64,000 nucleotides of DNA, taken from Erythrobacter sp. NAP1 (GTDB lineage: Bacteria; Pseudomonadota; Alphaproteobacteria; Sphingomonadales; Sphingomonadaceae). Positions within the stretch are counted from its first letter, which is position 1. Each line of letters starts with the position of its first letter. This document shows, one piece after another, positions 62,540-64,000 of this stretch. The translations under genes were made by a program, and so were the position numbers. The notes under the pieces were generated by a model. The model was not told the origin of the DNA and ran no database searches. It saw nothing but the letters and a program-made list of their open reading frames with translations. The stretch is from NCBI RefSeq assembly GCF_000152865.1, contig NZ_CH672390.1, forward strand, positions 2,149,468 through 2,213,467. Direction: 5' to 3'.

Positions 62540-64000
62540 ATGGCTGACAAGGAAGACACTCCCTCGGGCGCTGACGCGATGATGGACGCGATGGCTCCGT
62601 TCGGTGCGATGCTCGATATGCAGGGCAAGGCGATGCAGGGCCTGTTTGCGAAGTCCTTTCCCGGGCTCGGCGAAGGCACTGAAGGTGTCGCCAGCAACCT
62701 GGCTGACCTGATGCCCAAGAATGTCAGCAATGCAGAGCTTGGCGAGTGGGCCCGTGCGGGCGCCGAGCTGCAGCAAATGTGGCTCGAATTTGTCGCCAGC
62801 CAGGCGCAATCTGCGATGAGCCGCGCAGCCGATCCCAAGAACATGTTCGACCCCGGCCAATGGCTGATGGTCGCGCAGAGTATGGCCAAGCAATTGCCCA
62901 AGGCAGCCATCGAAGCACCCGCAAAGCTTGCTAAGGAATCGATGGAGCTGTGGCAGGGCGTGCTGGGCAATATGGCTGGCAACCTTGTGGGCGGTGATGG
63001 GGCGGGCGACGCCGCCGAGCCCAGTTTGCCGCGCAAAGACCGCCGTTTCGCCGACCCCGCCTGGCGCCAGCTTCCCGCTTTTGCTCTGCTTCACCAGACT
63101 TACCTCATGCTGGCAGAATACTTCCAGCAAGCGGCCGCCTCGATCGACGGGCTCGACAAGGAAAAGAAGCAGCAGCTAGTTTTTGCCGTCGAAGCGTTGA
63201 GCGAGGCTTTGAGCCCCGCCAACTTCCTGCTGACCAATCCGGTCGTGATGAAGCGCACGGTCGAAACGAAGGGCCAGAACCTTGTGCGCGGTATGCGGCA
63301 CCTGATTACCGACCTCAAGCGCGGTCAACTTACGCACACCGATCCCAACGCCTTCACGCTGGGCAAAAACCTTGCTGCTTCGCCCGGCAAGGTCGTGCAC
63401 GAAACACCGCTTTACCAGCTGATCCAGTATTCGCCCTCGACCAAGGACGTTTACGAGGTGCCGCTGGTGATCTTTCCGCCGTGGATCAACCGCTTCTACA
63501 TTCTCGATCTGACGCCGCAGAAGAGCTTCATAAAATGGGCGGTCGATCAAGGGATCACCGTCTTCGTCGCCAGCTGGAAGTCAGCCGACGAAAGCATGTC
63601 CGACGTCGTGTGGGACGATTATATCCGCGCACAGATGGAAGCGATCGACACCATCCGCGAGCGGCTCGACGTGCCCTCGGTTCACGCAATCGGGTATTGC
63701 GTTGCGGGGACCACGCTTGCCGCGACGCTCGCCGTTCTTGCACGCCGGGGTGAAGCCGACCGGGTCAAGAGCGCGACTTTCTTCACCGCGCAGGTCGATT
63801 TCGAGCGCGCAGGCGATCTCAAGAGCTTCATCGACGATACGCAGCTCGACATGATCGGAAACCTGTCGAGCGATGGCTATCTCGACGGGCGTTACCTTGC
63901 CGCGACATTCAATGCGCTGCGCGGCAAGGACCTGATCTGGAATTACGTCGTCAACAATTACCTGCTGGGTGAGGACTATCCCGCCTTCGACCTGCTGCAC
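62540..64000 (+). CDS. phaC: Class I polyhydroxyalkanoate synthase, 3' end cut by window edge
   Basis: The first 487 residues of a PHA synthase that joins 3-hydroxyacyl-CoA into storage polyester at granules. Shown by RRFADPAWRQLPAFALLHQ, NPFLLTNPVV-like ANFLLTNPVVMKRTVET, IQYSPSTKDVYEVPLVIFPPW and the lipase box with nucleophile Cys387 in AIGYCVAGTTLA. The catalytic Asp and His lie beyond the edge. ATG at 62540 follows a 6-codon ORF (MADTDG, 62527) created by a GATGGCTGACA repeat; AAGG is about 13 nt from the real start, so initiation may be weak or coupled to that mini-ORF. Confidence 0.93.
   Translation, partial: MADKEDTPSGADAMMDAMAPFGAMLDMQGKAMQGLFAKSFPGLGEGTEGVASNLADLMPKNVSNAELGEWARAGAELQQMWLEFVASQAQSAMSRAADPKNMFDPGQWLMVAQSMAKQLPKAAIEAPAKLAKESMELWQGVLGNMAGNLVGGDGAGDAAEPSLPRKDRRFADPAWRQLPAFALLHQTYLMLAEYFQQAAASIDGLDKEKKQQLVFAVEALSEALSPANFLLTNPVVMKRTVETKGQNLVRGMRHLITDLKRGQLTHTDPNAFTLGKNLAASPGKVVHETPLYQLIQYSPSTKDVYEVPLVIFPPWINRFYILDLTPQKSFIKWAVDQGITVFVASWKSADESMSDVVWDDYIRAQMEAIDTIRERLDVPSVHAIGYCVAGTTLAATLAVLARRGEADRVKSATFFTAQVDFERAGDLKSFIDDTQLDMIGNLSSDGYLDGRYLAATFNALRGKDLIWNYVVNNYLLGEDYPAFDLLH

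Overview
This window is a chromosomal segment of a heterotrophic alphaproteobacterium, most likely an Erythrobacteraceae/Sphingomonadales member. Several things point there: the nepR-ecfG/phyR general stress response with HRxxN-type kinases, a UrcA-family protein, a methionine synthase cleanly split into two genes, an ArsR-methyltransferase (SahR-type) regulator, a class I PHA synthase, and a BciA-type divinyl chlorophyllide reductase, which hints at aerobic anoxygenic phototrophy encoded elsewhere. No phage, transposase, integrase or CRISPR array was seen, and coding density is high.

Layout. 1-1.4 kb: the 3' part of gcvT is cut by the window edge and is preceded by a glycine riboswitch. 1.5-9.6 kb: a minus-strand curli operon csgF-csgG-three large curlins-CsgB-like curlin-unknown secreted protein-CsgH-like protein, with inverted repeats between the curlin genes. 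9.8-15.4 kb: a methionine operon sahR-metF-metH(N)-metH(C). 15.5-18.5 kb: a plus-strand trio Gfo/Idh/MocA oxidoreductase, aldo/keto reductase and TauD-like dioxygenase. 18.5 kb: a 45-codon minus-strand ORF with a lasso-peptide leader motif. 18.7-23.5 kb: a sodium/solute symporter, BciA and a Kef-type antiporter. 23.6-28.6 kb: a LysR regulator divergent from dabB-dabA (inorganic carbon accumulation). 28.6-33.1 kb: an S41 protease, a membrane AraC regulator and a purine-salvage pair. 33.2-41.7 kb: an unusual locus with a MolR/DUF4132-like helical protein facing a 1821-residue pseudokinase-like/DUF4011/helicase/nuclease/WGR protein, which is overlapped by an M48-like metalloprotease gene. 42.1-46.1 kb: copper resistance copA-copB divergent from csoR and a glutaredoxin-MauE fusion. 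46.2-50.5 kb: the general stress response module with two kinases. 50.7-55.9 kb: a ToxR-like TPR regulator, UrcA and a TonB receptor. 56.6-56.7 kb: tRNA-Thr and tRNA-Cys. 56.9-61.0 kb: a thioesterase, a crotonase and a five-gene operon with a RadC-like JAB protein. 61.1-64.0 kb: an alanine/LL-DAP-type aminotransferase divergent from phaC, which is cut by the right edge.

The strongest candidates for something undescribed are the orphan lasso-type precursor at 18529-18666 and the pseudokinase-helicase-nuclease-WGR/M48/MolR-like locus at 33.2-41.7 kb. Next come the enlarged curli system, with its Cys-capped curlins and a CTG-started extra protein, and the five-gene JAB operon. All functions are read from motifs and gene order only; no database search was run.
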